From NCBI RefSeq assembly GCF_000381045.1, contig NZ_KB905734.1:1-39996 (forward strand): 39,996 nt of DNA, given 5' to 3'. Below, in pieces: positions 15,641 through 25,654 of this stretch. The DNA comes from Thermus scotoductus DSM 8553. GTDB taxonomy: Bacteria > Deinococcota > Deinococci > Deinococcales > Thermaceae. Both the position numbers and the translations under genes were made by a program. The notes under the pieces were generated by a model. It was not told where the DNA came from. It made no database searches and saw only the letters and a program-made list of their open reading frames with translations. Positions within the stretch are counted from its first letter, which is position 1; each line of letters begins with the position of its first letter.

Positions 15641-17029
15641 ATGCCCAAGGAAATCCTCATGCCCGAACTGGCGGAAAGCGTGGTGGAAGGCGAGATCCTC
15701 AAGTGGCTGGTGGAGGAAGGGGACTACCTCAAGAAGGACCAGCCCTTCGTGGAGGTGATGACCGACAAGGTCACGGTGGAGCTACCCTCCCCCTACGAGG
15801 GGGTGCTTTTGAAAAAGCTGGCCAAGGAAGGGGAGGTGGTCAAGGTCCACGCCCCCATCGCCCTCCTGGCGGAGCCCGGGGAGACCGTGGCTGGGGTAAA
15901 GGAGGTAAAGGAGGAGGCTCCGCCCGTGCAAGCGGTGGAGGAGCGCTCCATCGTGGAGCCCGGGCTTCCCCCAAAGGAGGAAAAGGAGGATCTCTCCCTT
16001 TTCAAACCGGACACCACCCAGGTGGCGGTGAAGAACCCCTTCTTAAGAGGCCAAGCGGAGCAGGCTCCCAGGGAAGGCCAGGCTCCAGGCCGCATCCTGG
16101 CGGTGCCCGCCGCCCGGAAGCTGGCCCGGGAACTGGGGATTCCCCTCGAGGCCATCCCCGGCTCCGGCCCCATGGGCCGCATCCGGGTGGAGGACGTGCG
16201 GGCCTATGCCGAACAGCTTAAGGCCCAGGCCGCACCCCCGCCCCCAAGCCCCAAGGAGGCCCCAGCACCCCTTCCCACGGGCTTCCCGCCCCCACCCCGC
16301 CACACCCCCCCCAAGGGCTACGAGCACCTGGAGGAGCGCATCCCTCTAAGGGGCATCCGCCGCACCATCGCCCAGGGGCTTTGGCAAAGCCACCTCTACA
16401 CCGTGCGCACCCTGAACGTGGACGAGGCGGACCTCACGGAACTGGTGGCCCTGAGGGAGCGCCTGAAGCCCGAGGCCGAACGCCAGGGGGTGAAGCTCAC
16501 CTACCTCCCCTTCATCTTCAAGGCGGTGGTGCGGGCTTTGAAGAAGTACCCCATGCTGAACACCACCCTGGACGAAGAAAGGCAGGAGATCGTCTACAAG
16601 CGCTACTACCACCTGGGCCTGGCGGTGGCCACGGAAAGGGGGCTCATCGTGCCCGTGGTGCGGGACGTGGACCGGAAAAACATCCTGGAGCTGGCCCAGG
16701 AGATCGCTGAGCTCTCCGCCAAGGCCCGGGAAGGAAGGCTCTCCCCCGAGGAGGTCACGGGTTCCACCTTCACCATCACCAACATTGGCTCCGTGGGGGC
16801 TTTGATGAGCTTCCCCATCATCAACGTACCCGAGGCCGCCATCCTGGGGGTGCACTCCATAAGGAAGCGGCCCTGGGTGATGCCGGATGGCTCCATCCAG
16901 GCGAGGGATATCATGTACCTCTCCCTCTCCTTTGACCACCGCCTGGTGGACGGGGCCGAGGCCGCCCAGTTCACCCGGGAGGTGATCCGGCTCCTGGAAA
17001 ACCCCGACCTGCTCCTTCTGGAGATGTAG
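15641..17029 (+). CDS. Dihydrolipoamide acyltransferase, E2 of branched-chain 2-oxoacid dehydrogenase
   Basis: 462 residues forming the complex core. The single lipoyl domain holds the lipoyl-lysine Lys43 in [15 protein letters not shown] Pro/Glu linker leads to the peripheral-subunit binding domain ([25 protein letters not shown], then [14 protein letters not shown]), another Ala/Pro linker, and the acyltransferase domain ending with the catalytic motif [15 protein letters not shown] (His433, Asp437). Lipoylation would depend on lipB/lipA, encoded ~4 kb downstream on the other strand. SD AGGAGG precedes the ATG. E3 begins one base after the stop. Confidence 0.95.
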   Translation: MPKEILMPELAESVVEGEILKWLVEEGDYLKKDQPFVEVMTDKVTVELPSPYEGVLLKKLAKEGEVVKVHAPIALLAEPGETVAGVKEVKEEAPPVQAVEERSIVEPGLPPKEEKEDLSLFKPDTTQVAVKNPFLRGQAEQAPREGQAPGRILAVPAARKLARELGIPLEAIPGSGPMGRIRVEDVRAYAEQLKAQAAPPPPSPKEAPAPLPTGFPPPPRHTPPKGYEHLEERIPLRGIRRTIAQGLWQSHLYTVRTLNVDEADLTELVALRERLKPEAERQGVKLTYLPFIFKAVVRALKKYPMLNTTLDEERQEIVYKRYYHLGLAVATERGLIVPVVRDVDRKNILELAQEIAELSAKAREGRLSPEEVTGSTFTITNIGSVGALMSFPIINVPEAAILGVHSIRKRPWVMPDGSIQARDIMYLSLSFDHRLVDGAEAAQFTREVIRLLENPDLLLLEM

Positions 17030-17030
17030 G

Positions 17031-18425
17031 ATGGACCCCATGAAGACCTACGACCTCATCGTGATCGGCACCGGGCCCGGCGGCTACCCCGCCGCCATCC
17101 GGGGGGCGCAACTGGGGCTTAGGGTTCTGGCGGTGGAGGCCGCCGAGGTGGGGGGCGTGTGCCTGAACGTGGGGTGCATCCCCACCAAGGCGCTTTTGCA
17201 CGCCGCGGAAACCGTACACCACCTCAAGGGGGCCGAGGGCTTTGGCCTGAAGGCCAAGCCCGAACTGGATTTCAACAAGCTCGGCGCCTGGCGGGATGGC
17301 GTGGTGAAGAAGCTCACCGGGGGCGTGGCCGGGCTTTTAAAGGGCAACAAGGTGGAGCTTTTGCGGGGCTTCGCCCGCTTTAAGGGCCCCAGGGAAATAG
17401 AGGTCAATGGGGAAACCTACGGGGCCCAAAGCTTCATCATCGCCACGGGAAGCGAGCCCATGCCCTTAAAGGGCTTCCCCTTCGGGGAGGACGTGTGGGA
17501 CTCCACCCGGGCCCTAAGGGTGGAGGAGGGTATCCCCAAGCGCCTTTTGGTGATCGGGGGCGGGGCGGTGGGGCTCGAGCTTGGCCAGATCTACCACCGC
17601 CTGGGCTCGGAGGTGACCCTGATCGAATACATGCCGGAGATCCTCCCCGCAGGCGACAGGGAAACCGCCGCCCTCCTGCGCAAGGCCCTGGAGAAGGAAG
17701 GCCTTAAGGTACGCACGGGCACCAAGGCGGTGGGTTACGAGAAGAAGCAGGATGGCCTCCACGTGCTCCTCGAGGCCGCCCAGGGAGGCAGCCAGGAGGA
17801 GATCGTGGTGGACAAAATCCTGGTGGCGGTGGGCCGCAGGCCCCGCACGGAAGGGCTCGGCTTGGAAAAGGCCGGGGTCAAGGTGGACGAACGGGGCTTC
17901 ATCCAGGTGAACGCCCGCATGGAAACCTCGGCCCCCGGGGTCTACGCCATCGGGGATGTGGCCAGGCCCCCCCTCCTTGCCCACAAGGCCATGAAGGAGG
18001 GCCTGGTGGCCGCCGAAAACGCCGCCGGCAAAAACGCCCTCTTCGACTTCCAGGTGCCCAGCGTGGTCTACACCGGCCCCGAATGGGCCGGGGTGGGGCT
18101 CACGGAGGAGGAGGCAGAGAAGGCGGGGTATAAGGTCAAGGTGGGGAAGTTTCCCTTTTCCGCCAGCGGCCGGGCCCTTACCCTGGGTGGGGCGGAGGGC
18201 CTGGTGAAGGTGGTGGGGGATGCGGAGACGGACCTCCTCCTCGGGGTCTTCATGGTGGGGCCCCAGGCGGGAGAGCTCATCGCCGAGGCCACCTTGGCCC
18301 TGGAGATGGGGGCCACGGTTTCCGACCTGGGCCTCACCATCCACCCCCACCCCACCCTTTCCGAGGGCCTCATGGAGGCGGCGGAGGCCCTCCACAAACA
18401 GGCCATCCACATCCTGAACCGTTGA
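17031..18425 (+). CDS. lpdA: Dihydrolipoamide dehydrogenase, E3
   Basis: 464 residues. This flavoprotein re-oxidises dihydrolipoyl-E2 with NAD+. FAD-binding [20 protein letters not shown] is at the N-terminus; the redox-active disulfide is Cys44/Cys49 ([13 protein letters not shown]). NAD-binding [20 protein letters not shown] is central, GVYAIGDVA is the second FAD motif, and the C-terminal dimer interface carries the catalytic His-Glu pair in [10 protein letters not shown]. The start at 17031 has GGAG 7 bases upstream; ATG 17040 (MKTYDLIV) is equally possible. Last gene of the operon, followed by a strong hairpin. Confidence 0.95.
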   Translation: MDPMKTYDLIVIGTGPGGYPAAIRGAQLGLRVLAVEAAEVGGVCLNVGCIPTKALLHAAETVHHLKGAEGFGLKAKPELDFNKLGAWRDGVVKKLTGGVAGLLKGNKVELLRGFARFKGPREIEVNGETYGAQSFIIATGSEPMPLKGFPFGEDVWDSTRALRVEEGIPKRLLVIGGGAVGLELGQIYHRLGSEVTLIEYMPEILPAGDRETAALLRKALEKEGLKVRTGTKAVGYEKKQDGLHVLLEAAQGGSQEEIVVDKILVAVGRRPRTEGLGLEKAGVKVDERGFIQVNARMETSAPGVYAIGDVARPPLLAHKAMKEGLVAAENAAGKNALFDFQVPSVVYTGPEWAGVGLTEEEAEKAGYKVKVGKFPFSASGRALTLGGAEGLVKVVGDAETDLLLGVFMVGPQAGELIAEATLALEMGATVSDLGLTIHPHPTLSEGLMEAAEALHKQAIHILNR

Positions 18426-18448
18426 CCCAACAGGTTTCTTGGGAGTTC

Positions 18449-18472
18449 CCGGTGGGGCTTCTGCCCCACCGG
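18449..18472. terminator. Terminator hairpin between convergent lpdA and azlD
   Basis: A perfect 9-bp stem, CCGGTGGGG (18449-18457) with CCCCACCGG (18464-18472), closes a 6-base loop. There is no T-tract. It lies between two convergent operons, so it may act in both directions. Confidence 0.65.
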
Positions 18473-18476
18473 ACCC

Positions 18477-18755
18477 TTAAAAGCCCAGGGCCCCGAGAAG
18501 CCCGTAAAGCCCTGCCCCCAGGAAGACGGCCACGCCCAGGTTCCCGGTGAGCCTAAGCCCCAGATAGGTGCCAAGAAGGGCCAAGGCCGCCCGGACCCAC
18601 TCGGAAGAGGGAGGCGGGCTGAAGGCGGAGACCAGGAAGAGGGCCACCACCAAGGCGGGCCCTGCCTGGCCCGTCTTCAGGCTTTTTTCCCCCCGCCAGG
18701 GCAGAAAGCGGAGGAGAAAGGTGCCCAAAGCCAGAAGGAGAAGGGCCAGGGTCAT
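18477..18755 (-). CDS. azlD: AzlD-like branched-chain amino acid export subunit
   Basis: 92 residues from the ATG at 18755, whose ATGA overlaps the azlC stop; the longer open frame to 18785 would overlap azlC and is less likely. It is almost entirely hydrophobic, with four likely membrane helices (TLALLLLALGTFLLRFLPW, PALVVALFLVSAF and so on), as in AzlD. With AzlC it forms a branched-chain amino-acid exporter. The neighbouring branched-chain oxoacid dehydrogenase and hydroxyisobutyrate dehydrogenase support this substrate class. Confidence 0.85.
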   Translation of the reverse strand: MTLALLLLALGTFLLRFLPWRGEKSLKTGQAGPALVVALFLVSAFSPPPSSEWVRAALALLGTYLGLRLTGNLGVAVFLGAGLYGLLGALGF

Positions 18756-19402
18756 GCCTTCCTCCCTTTCCAGGGCTCCTTCCAAAGGAGCCCCACCACC
18801 CCTGCCAGGAATAGACCCCAGGCCGTCTGGCCCAGGAGGTGAAACCCCAGGGCCACTCCGCCCGCCAGGAGGGCCACCGGGTTCCTGAGGTGGGGCAGGG
18901 CCAAGAGGAGAAAGAGGGCCGGAAGGGCAAAGGAAAGGGCCTCCCCCAACCTGGGCCAGGCCAGAAGCCCCTTGGCCCCCAAGGCCCCCAAGGCGGTACC
19001 CAGGTTCCAGGAGAGGTACGCTCCCAAACCCAGGCCCAGGAAGTAGCCCCGCCTCTTTTCCGAGGAAAGGCCGGGAAGCGTCCTTAAGGCCAGGGCGAAG
19101 ACCTCGTCGGTGAGGAAAAAGGCCTCCAGGGGGCCTCCTTTCAGGTAGGGCCTCAGGGCCGGGCCGTAGAAGGCGTGGCGCAGGTTAAGGAGAAGGCCCA
19201 AGGAGGCCGCCAAAAGGGGCGGCACCCCCTGGGCCAGAAGCCCCACCAGGGCGAACTGGCTGGCCCCGGCAAAGACCAAGAGGGAGGTGAGCTGGATCCA
19301 AAGGTAGCCAAGCCCCGCCTGGGCCCCCAAGGCGCCAAAGGCCACAGCCACGGGGAAGTAGCCCAGGGCGATGGGCCAGGCAGCCCGCAGGCCTTCTCCC
19401 AT
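18752..19402 (-). CDS. azlC: AzlC family branched-chain amino acid exporter subunit
   Basis: 216 residues, multi-pass membrane protein. The N-terminal AWPIALGYFPVAVAFGALGAQAGLG and LVFAGASQFALVGLL segments are the AzlC signature, followed by NLRHAFYGPALRPYL and LTDEVFAL. It is expected to be the large subunit exporting Leu/Ile/Val or analogues. It begins 2 bases after the upstream hydroxyisobutyrate dehydrogenase stop and ends overlapping azlD, so the three are one transcription unit. Confidence 0.9.
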   Translation of the reverse strand: MGEGLRAAWPIALGYFPVAVAFGALGAQAGLGYLWIQLTSLLVFAGASQFALVGLLAQGVPPLLAASLGLLLNLRHAFYGPALRPYLKGGPLEAFFLTDEVFALALRTLPGLSSEKRRGYFLGLGLGAYLSWNLGTALGALGAKGLLAWPRLGEALSFALPALFLLLALPHLRNPVALLAGGVALGFHLLGQTAWGLFLAGVVGLLWKEPWKGRKA

Positions 19403-19404
19403 CC

Positions 19405-20292
19405 CTAGCGGATCTCCGTCCCGCCCCAGCGCTCCAAAAGCTTCAAGGCCTCCACGTGGTCGGCCTCCGAGGCCAGCTCCCTTTTGGCCATCTCGTACAC
19501 CTCCCGGGTGAGGCGAAGCAGGGGGCTTGGGGCTTTTCCCCCATCCAAAACTCCCATGGCAATCCCCAGGTCCTTCACCAGGAGGCCCAGGGCGAAGGTC
19601 TTGGGGAAGGCCCGGGTGAGGACCCTTTGGGGAATGAGGTTCTCCGTGGCGTTAGAGCGGCCGCTGGAGGCGTTGATGACCTCGAGGGCCTTCTCGGCGG
19701 ACACCCCCTGCCGTACCAGGGCGATAAGCCCTTCCCCCGCCGCCCAGAGGTTCACCGCCAAAAGGGCGTTGTTGATGGCCTTCACCGCATGCCCTGCCCC
19801 CACGGGCCCCACGTGGACCACCTTGGCGGCGTAGGCCAGGTAGGGCTTCACGTATTCCACGGCCTCAGGGGGCCCCCCCAGCATCACCGTGAGGGTGCCT
19901 TTTTCCGCCCCTAAGGTCCCGCCGGAAACCGGGGCGTCCAGGTAAACCACCCCCTTCTGCAAAAGGCGCTCCGCCAGTTTGCGGCTTCCCTCGGGTTCCC
20001 CGCTGGTGGCGTCCACCCAGTAGGTGCCGGGCCTCAGGTGGGGCCAAAGGGCCTCCGCCACCTCCACCACCTCCTTGGTGGTGGGCAGGCAGGTGAAGAT
20101 CACCTGGGCCTCGGCCACCCCCTCCAGGGGCACGGCCTTGGAACCGAACTCCTCCTGGTGCTTTAAGGCCTTGGCGAAGGTGCGGTTCCAGACCAAAGTG
20201 GGAAACCTCTTGGCCAGATGGGCCGCCATGGGATAGCCCATGGCCCCAAGGCCGAGGAAGGCCACCTTCAGAGAACCTAGCGGCTGACCCAT
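19405..20292 (-). CDS. mmsB: 3-hydroxyisobutyrate dehydrogenase (beta-hydroxyacid dehydrogenase family)
   Basis: 295 residues. NAD-dependent oxidation of 3-hydroxyisobutyrate to methylmalonate semialdehyde in valine degradation is the likely reaction. Rossmann motif [20 protein letters not shown]; substrate-binding [22 protein letters not shown]; catalytic lysine segment [15 protein letters not shown]; cofactor/substrate segment [15 protein letters not shown]. It closely resembles the HB8 protein of known structure, with ~5 extra N-terminal residues. The -10-like TAAAAA 6 bases before the ATG at 20292 supports that start. The product could also be a related hydroxyacid dehydrogenase, but the context favours valine catabolism. 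Confidence 0.9.
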   Translation of the reverse strand: MGQPLGSLKVAFLGLGAMGYPMAAHLAKRFPTLVWNRTFAKALKHQEEFGSKAVPLEGVAEAQVIFTCLPTTKEVVEVAEALWPHLRPGTYWVDATSGEPEGSRKLAERLLQKGVVYLDAPVSGGTLGAEKGTLTVMLGGPPEAVEYVKPYLAYAAKVVHVGPVGAGHAVKAINNALLAVNLWAAGEGLIALVRQGVSAEKALEVINASSGRSNATENLIPQRVLTRAFPKTFALGLLVKDLGIAMGVLDGGKAPSPLLRLTREVYEMAKRELASEADHVEALKLLERWGGTEIR

Positions 20293-20301
20293 GTCCCCTT
20301 T

Positions 20302-20673
20302 TTACCAAAGCCTCAGGAGCTTGGCGAGGCCCCGAAGGAGGAGGAGGAAAAGGAGGCTGAAGCCCATGGCCACGCCCAGGAAGACGAAAAACCCCACCCC
20401 AAAATCCCCGCCCAGGACCATCTGCCTAAGCCAAAGCCCGGCAGGGAAGGCCAGGGCCCAGGTGAGGAGGAGGTTTTTCCAGGTGGGCTGGCGGTACGTC
20501 CTAAGGAAAGGGGAAAGGAGGAGCCAGACGAAAAGCACCGGGAGCACGTTCCGGGCCAGGCCCCCTAAGGTTATGGGAAGGCCGTGGGAAAGAAGCCCCG
20601 CTCCGGCAAACAACAGGAGGGCCAAAAGGTCCAGAAGAAAAAGGGGCATGCCAGCGGTGCGGCCTCCGGTCAT
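20302..20673 (-). CDS. DUF3054-like small membrane protein
   Basis: 123 residues with four hydrophobic segments (LFLLDLLALLLFAGAGLLSHG, NVLPVLFVWLLLSPFL, LLLTWALAFPAGLWLRQM, FGVGFFVFLGVAMGFSLLF). The motif RTYRQPTWKNLLLTWALAFPAG fits DUF3054. Function unknown. It lies between lipA and the hydroxyisobutyrate dehydrogenase in one strand-wise run. A leaderless -10 (TAGGCT, 20680-20685) 6 bases before the ATG suggests its own promoter. Confidence 0.75.
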   Translation of the reverse strand: MTGGRTAGMPLFLLDLLALLLFAGAGLLSHGLPITLGGLARNVLPVLFVWLLLSPFLRTYRQPTWKNLLLTWALAFPAGLWLRQMVLGGDFGVGFFVFLGVAMGFSLLFLLLLRGLAKLLRLW

Positions 20674-20701
20674 GGCCTTAGCCTACCAGGTGGAAGGCCC
20701 C

Positions 20702-22334
<1,633 letters not shown>

Positions 22335-22386
22335 TCAGGGGGAAGCTCCCTTAAAGTATCGGGCTTCACCGAGCCCAGCTTCGCTG

Positions 22387-22398
22387 GCTTGCGCAAGC
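22387..22398. promoter_or_regulatory. Palindrome in the lipB / small-ORF divergent region, possible operator
   Basis: GCTTGCGCAAGC is a perfect 12-base palindrome; GGGCT-6-AGCCC (22361-22376) is a second inverted repeat beside it. Both lie between the divergent starts of lipB and the 63-residue gene. The intergenic region (22332-22452) otherwise holds no gene. Confidence 0.35.
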
Positions 22399-22440
22399 AT
22401 GTTGCAAGGTAGCCCTGACCGGCCTCTGACCCCAGGGACC

Positions 22441-22446
22441 TAGGCT
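22441..22446 (+). promoter_or_regulatory. Leaderless -10 box of the 63-residue gene
   Basis: TAGGCT ends 6 bases before the ATG at 22453. Confidence 0.5.
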
Positions 22447-22452
22447 AGGGGC

Positions 22453-22644
22453 ATGGACTTGGAAACCCGGCTGGAGATGCCTTTGGCGCTTGACCCCGAG
22501 GCCTTGGACCCTGGGCTTGTGGAGAGGCTGATGGATGAGGTGCTGGGGGTTTTCCGCCAGCACCTTCCCGTGCGGAGCCTCGAGGGCATCCTGAAGCGGC
22601 AGGAGGGCCACTTGATCCTTCTGGTGAACCTGGAGCTGGCCTAG
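22453..22644 (+). CDS. Small protein of unknown function
   Basis: 63 residues (METs at the start and LNLELA at the end), acidic-hydrophobic, with a helical look: PGLVERLMDEVLGVFRQHLPVRSLEGILKRQEGHL. Not recognised. Its reality is supported by a -10 at the canonical 6-base distance, a coding-like reading frame, and a tidy 4-base convergent overlap with the SDR gene. No membrane segment. Confidence 0.6.
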   Translation: MDLETRLEMPLALDPEALDPGLVERLMDEVLGVFRQHLPVRSLEGILKRQEGHLILLVNLELA

Positions 22645-23456
22645 GCCAGAAAGCGGGCCAGAAGCCGGTCCCGTAAGGCCTCAGGGAGGTGGCGGAGAAG
22701 AAGGGTCTGCCACCCCCTAGGGGCCACCAGGTAGCGGGCCCTGGGCCTTGGGTCTTGGAGGGCCTTAAGCACCACCTCCGCCACCCTCTCGGGGGGCAGG
22801 CCCCTTCTGGCGCTGGCCCGGGCCGCCCTGCGGGCCACCTCCAGGTAGCGGCCGTACACCCTTTCCGTACCGGAAGGAGGAGGTTCCAAGTAGCTTTCCG
22901 CCCAGCGTTCCGAACGTTCCCAGATGGGGGTGGCCACGGGCCCCGGTTCCACCAAGACCACCCTCACCCCAAAGGGAAGGAGCTCCACCCTCAGGGCATC
23001 CGCCAGGGCCTCGAGGGCGAACTTGCTGGCGGCGTAGGGTCCCGCCAGGGGCAGGGCTACCAGGCCGGAAACCGAGCCCATGAGCACCACCCGCCCCCGG
23101 GTCTTTCGAAGAAGGGGCAAAAAGGTCCTCACCGTGGCGAAGGCCCCGAGGACGTTCACCTCCAGCACCTGGCGGAAGACGGAAGGGGGAATAAGCTCCA
23201 AGGGCCCCGCCACGGCAATCCCCGCATTGGCCACCAGTCCCTCCAACCCCTCCCCCTCCAGAAGCCTCCTGGCCTGCACAAGGCTTTCCTCCTGGGTTAC
23301 ATCCAGGAAAAGGGGCACCACCCCCAGGGCACGAAGGGCCTTTGCATCCTCGGATTTGCGCACCCCGCCATAGACCCGAAAACCCCTTTCCGCCAAGAGC
23401 CGGGCCGTGGCCAGGCCAATGCCGCTACCCGCTCCCGTGATGAGCACAGCCCCCAT
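22641..23456 (-). CDS. Short-chain dehydrogenase/reductase (SDR)
   Basis: 271 residues, classical SDR. Cofactor motif TGAGSGIGLATARLLAERG; NAG motif LVANAGIAV; catalytic Ser (MGSVSG), Tyr and Lys (GPYAASKFALEALADAL); and the PG motif LVEPGPVATP. The Arg/Lys pattern after strand 2 (GGVRKSEDA) hints at NADP preference. The C-terminal ~60 residues are longer than the minimal fold and may form a membrane-associated helix region as in 17-beta-HSD-like SDRs. The substrate is unknown. A -10 (TAAGCT, 23463-23468) is 6 bases before the ATG. Confidence 0.9.
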   Translation of the reverse strand: MGAVLITGAGSGIGLATARLLAERGFRVYGGVRKSEDAKALRALGVVPLFLDVTQEESLVQARRLLEGEGLEGLVANAGIAVAGPLELIPPSVFRQVLEVNVLGAFATVRTFLPLLRKTRGRVVLMGSVSGLVALPLAGPYAASKFALEALADALRVELLPFGVRVVLVEPGPVATPIWERSERWAESYLEPPPSGTERVYGRYLEVARRAARASARRGLPPERVAEVVLKALQDPRPRARYLVAPRGWQTLLLRHLPEALRDRLLARFLA

Positions 23457-23469
23457 AGGAAAAGCTTAA

Positions 23470-23493
23470 GGACCCCCGGCATCCCAGGGGTCC
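23470..23493 (-). terminator. Rho-independent terminator of the rpsF-ssb-rpsR-rplI operon
   Basis: A 7-bp perfect stem GGACCCC/GGGGTCC with a 10-base loop, followed on the minus strand by a short T-rich stretch (TTAAGCTTTT). It abuts the -10 of the downstream SDR gene. Confidence 0.65.
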
Positions 23494-23521
23494 CAAGGCA
23501 GCCTGCCGGATCCCCAGGCCC

Positions 23522-23965
23522 CTACTGGGCCACCACGCTCACCTTCAAGGCGATCGGCACCTCGGGGTGGGGCTTGTAGGTGAGGACGTACTCCCCCAGC
23601 TCCTTGATGGGCTTTTCCAGCACCAGGCGCTTGGGATCAATGGTGATGCCGTGCTGGCGCGAAAGGGCCTCGGCGACATCCTTGGCGGTCACGGAGCCGT
23701 AGATCTTGGTCTCCCCCGCCCGCACCGGAATGGTGAGGGTGAGGTTCTCCAGGATCTCCTTAAGCCTCTCCGCCTCCGCCTTCCTTTCCGCCAGGCGCTT
23801 GGCCTGGGCGCGGATCTTGGCCTCGAGGGCCTTCAGGTTGCTCTCCGTGGCCAAGACCGCCAGGCCCCGGGGCAGGAGGTAGTTCCTGGCGTAGCCGGGC
23901 TTCACGTTCACCACCTGGCCCACATCGCCCAGGTTCTCCAGGGGTTCAAGCAGGATGACCTTCAT
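23522..23965 (-). CDS. rplI: 50S ribosomal protein L9
   Basis: 147 residues from the ATG at 23965; a GTG two codons upstream is the alternative, but MKVILLEPLENLGDVGQV is the standard N-terminus. The N-terminal rRNA-binding domain (VKPGYARNYLLPRGLAVLAT), long connecting helix (ALEAKIRAQAKRLAERKAE) and C-terminal domain (GSVTAKDVAEALSRQHG) are all present. Last gene of the S6 operon, followed by a terminator. Confidence 0.97.
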   Translation of the reverse strand: MKVILLEPLENLGDVGQVVNVKPGYARNYLLPRGLAVLATESNLKALEAKIRAQAKRLAERKAEAERLKEILENLTLTIPVRAGETKIYGSVTAKDVAEALSRQHGITIDPKRLVLEKPIKELGEYVLTYKPHPEVPIALKVSVVAQ

Positions 23966-23974
23966 GTCCACCCC

Positions 23975-24241
23975 CTATTTGCGCACCAGCTTCTCCGTGA
24001 AGGGAAGAAGCCCAAGAATCCTCGCCCGCTTGATGGTGCGGGCCAGGATGCGCTGCTCCTTGGCGGTAAGCCCCGTGCGGCGGCGGGGAAGGATCTTCCC
24101 CGTCTCCGACAGGAACCGCTTCAGCACCTCCACGTTACGGTAATCCTTAAGGTCAAACTCCCCCAGGCTGGCCTTGACCTTGGCCTTCCTGGAAGGGCGC
24201 TTCTGCGCCTCCTTCTTGGGTTTAGCGTTCTTCGTGCTCAA
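23975..24241 (-). CDS. rpsR: 30S ribosomal protein S18
   Basis: 88 residues with the S18 signature [48 protein letters not shown]. The basic N-terminal tail is typical of Thermus. It binds S6 in the small-subunit platform; S6 is encoded in the same operon. Start overlaps the ssb stop by 4 bases. Confidence 0.97.
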   Translation of the reverse strand: MSTKNAKPKKEAQKRPSRKAKVKASLGEFDLKDYRNVEVLKRFLSETGKILPRRRTGLTAKEQRILARTIKRARILGLLPFTEKLVRK

Positions 24242-25077
24242 AACGGCAAATCCTCCTCCGGCGGGAAGTCTTCCAGTCCTTCGTCGATGTCCACCCCACC
24301 CGTCTGGACAGAGCGCTCTGGCTCTTGGGGCCTGCTTCCGCCGGTCCTTTCAGGCCCACGGGTGGGTCGCTCCAACCGGAGGGCTTCCACACGGGTCTGG
24401 AAGCGCCTCTCCCCGGTGGAGCTCGTCCAGGAGTCGTTCACCAAACGGCCGATCACCAAAAGCCCCTCGCCCCGCTTGAGTTCCCCGGCCCACTCGGCCA
24501 GGTCGCGCCAGGCCTGAACCTCTATGAAGTGGGTCCTCAAGATGTTCCCCTGACGGGGAAGCAGCTCCCCGTCCGGTCCCTGGCCCGGGCGGCGCTCGTT
24601 GATGGCTAAGCCCAGCCGGGCTACCGCCGTCCCCTGGGGAGTGTAGCGCAGATCGGGATCGCGGGTGAGGTTGCCCATGAGGATCACCTGATTTAGGGCG
24701 TGGCGAAGCCTGGGCTGGCCCCGGGCGTCCTCGAGGGTCTCGCGGCCCCGCCCCTCCAAGGGATCGATGAAATCCGCCCGGATCTGGACCTCGCTCCGCT
24801 TCTCCCCTTCCCGCTCCCACTGCCGGTATTCCAGCCGGCCTTCTACAAAAATCAGCTGGCCCCTTTCCAGGATGTCCCCCCACATCTCCGCCTGCCGGCC
24901 CAGAAGGCGCACCCGGTGGTACCAGGGCACCTCCCGCTCCTGGCCGGAAGCATCCAGGAGGGTATCCTGACCCGCCAGGTTCAGGTCCAGAATGGCCATC
25001 CCCCCCGGGGTGTAGCGCATGTCCGGACGGGCGGTAAGGGTACCGATGAGGAAAACGCGGTTCAGGCCTCTTGCCAT
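24238..25077 (-). CDS. ssb: Single-stranded DNA-binding protein, double-OB type
   Basis: 279 residues, about twice the length of E. coli SSB. Two OB folds are visible in tandem: [20 protein letters not shown] (residues ~5-110) and [20 protein letters not shown] (~128-230). Each is followed by its own [16 protein letters not shown]- or [15 protein letters not shown]-type strand. The dimeric two-OB architecture is characteristic of Deinococcus-Thermus. The acidic tail ends in EEDLPF, the partner-binding tip. Located between rpsF and rpsR. Confidence 0.97.
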   Translation of the reverse strand: MARGLNRVFLIGTLTARPDMRYTPGGMAILDLNLAGQDTLLDASGQEREVPWYHRVRLLGRQAEMWGDILERGQLIFVEGRLEYRQWEREGEKRSEVQIRADFIDPLEGRGRETLEDARGQPRLRHALNQVILMGNLTRDPDLRYTPQGTAVARLGLAINERRPGQGPDGELLPRQGNILRTHFIEVQAWRDLAEWAGELKRGEGLLVIGRLVNDSWTSSTGERRFQTRVEALRLERPTRGPERTGGSRPQEPERSVQTGGVDIDEGLEDFPPEEDLPF

Positions 25078-25086
25078 GGGAACAGT

Positions 25087-25392
25087 CTACGCCTTGGTGA
25101 GGAGGGGCTCCTGGGTTTTCACCACCATGACCCGGCGCACGTTATCGCGCAGGCGGAGCTCCCGGGCCAGGTTGTTCACCCGGTCTTCGGGCATCTCCAC
25201 CTGGTACCAGAGGAAGTAGCCCTGGGTGTCCTTGGCGATGGGGTAGGCCAGGCGGCGCATTCCCCATTCCTCCACCTTCTCCACCCGGGCACCGAAGGCC
25301 TCGAGGGCCTTCCCGATGATCTCCTTCTCCAGGGCGAGCTGGCTTTGGTCCAGGTTGGGACTCAGGATGACGTTCACCTCGTACTTGCGCAT
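25087..25392 (-). CDS. rpsF: 30S ribosomal protein S6
   Basis: 101 residues, identical in length to T. thermophilus S6, with MRKYEVNVILSPNLDQSQL at the N-terminus and the S18-binding surface region WGMRRLAYPIAKDTQGYFLWYQ. First gene of the S6-SSB-S18-L9 operon. A strong SD (GAGGAGGT) precedes the ATG. A leader of about 35 bases separates it from the promoter. Confidence 0.97.
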   Translation of the reverse strand: MRKYEVNVILSPNLDQSQLALEKEIIGKALEAFGARVEKVEEWGMRRLAYPIAKDTQGYFLWYQVEMPEDRVNNLARELRLRDNVRRVMVVKTQEPLLTKA

Positions 25393-25433
25393 CTACACCT
25401 CCTCTCCGGGCCCGGCAGGCCGCACGAAGGATG

Positions 25434-25439
25434 ATTATA
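25434..25439 (-). promoter_or_regulatory. -10 box of the rpsF operon
   Basis: Consensus TATAAT on the minus strand. The only T-rich -35 candidate, 17 bases upstream, coincides with the T-tract of the tRNA-Asn terminator. The leader (25393-25427) contains GC-rich inverted repeats that might bind S6:S18, which I cannot show. Confidence 0.65.
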
Positions 25440-25454
25440 CCCTCTTCCCCTCCC

Positions 25455-25486
25455 CAAAAAAAGACCCAGGGGGCCCTAGGGCCCCC
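25455..25486 (-). terminator. Terminator after tRNA-Asn
   Basis: An 18-base perfect palindrome GGGGGCCCTAGGGCCCCC (25469-25486) followed on the minus strand by TGGGTC and a run of seven T (25456-25462). Classic intrinsic terminator. Confidence 0.8.
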
Positions 25487-25489
25487 ATC

Positions 25490-25565
25490 TGGCTCCGCGG
25501 GCAGGACTCGAACCTGCGACCAACCGGTTAACAGCCGGCCGCTCTACCTGCTGAGCTACCGCGGA
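25490..25565 (-). tRNA. tRNA-Asn (anticodon GTT)
   Basis: 76 bases including an encoded 3' CCA. Acceptor stem TCCGCGG/CCGCGGA with discriminator G, D arm GCTC-AGCAGGTA-GAGC, anticodon stem GCCGG/CCGGT with loop CTGTTAA, variable TGGTC, and T arm GCAGG-TTCGAGT-CCTGC. All stems pair (one G-T at the base of the anticodon stem). It sits alone between the pnt and rpsF operons. Confidence 0.96.
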
Positions 25566-25580
25566 CCGACCGCACTAGGC

Positions 25581-25610
25581 ACTATAGCAGGATGCCCTGG
25601 GAAGCGTCAA
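25581..25610 (-). promoter_or_regulatory. Promoter of tRNA-Asn
   Basis: -35 TTGACG (25605-25610), 18-base spacer, -10 TATAGT (25581-25586), about 15 bases before the mature 5' end. The -35 directly follows the T-rich tail of the pntB terminator. Confidence 0.75.
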
Positions 25611-25616
25611 GAAGAA

Positions 25617-25641
25617 GACCCCGGGGAGTTTCCCCGGGGTC
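25617..25641 (-). terminator. Terminator of the pntA1-pntA2-pntB operon
   Basis: Perfect 10-bp stem GACCCCGGGG/CCCCGGGGTC with a 5-base loop, 14 bases after the pntB stop, followed on the minus strand by TTCTTCTTG. Confidence 0.75.
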
Positions 25642-25654
25642 CGGCCAGGGACTC

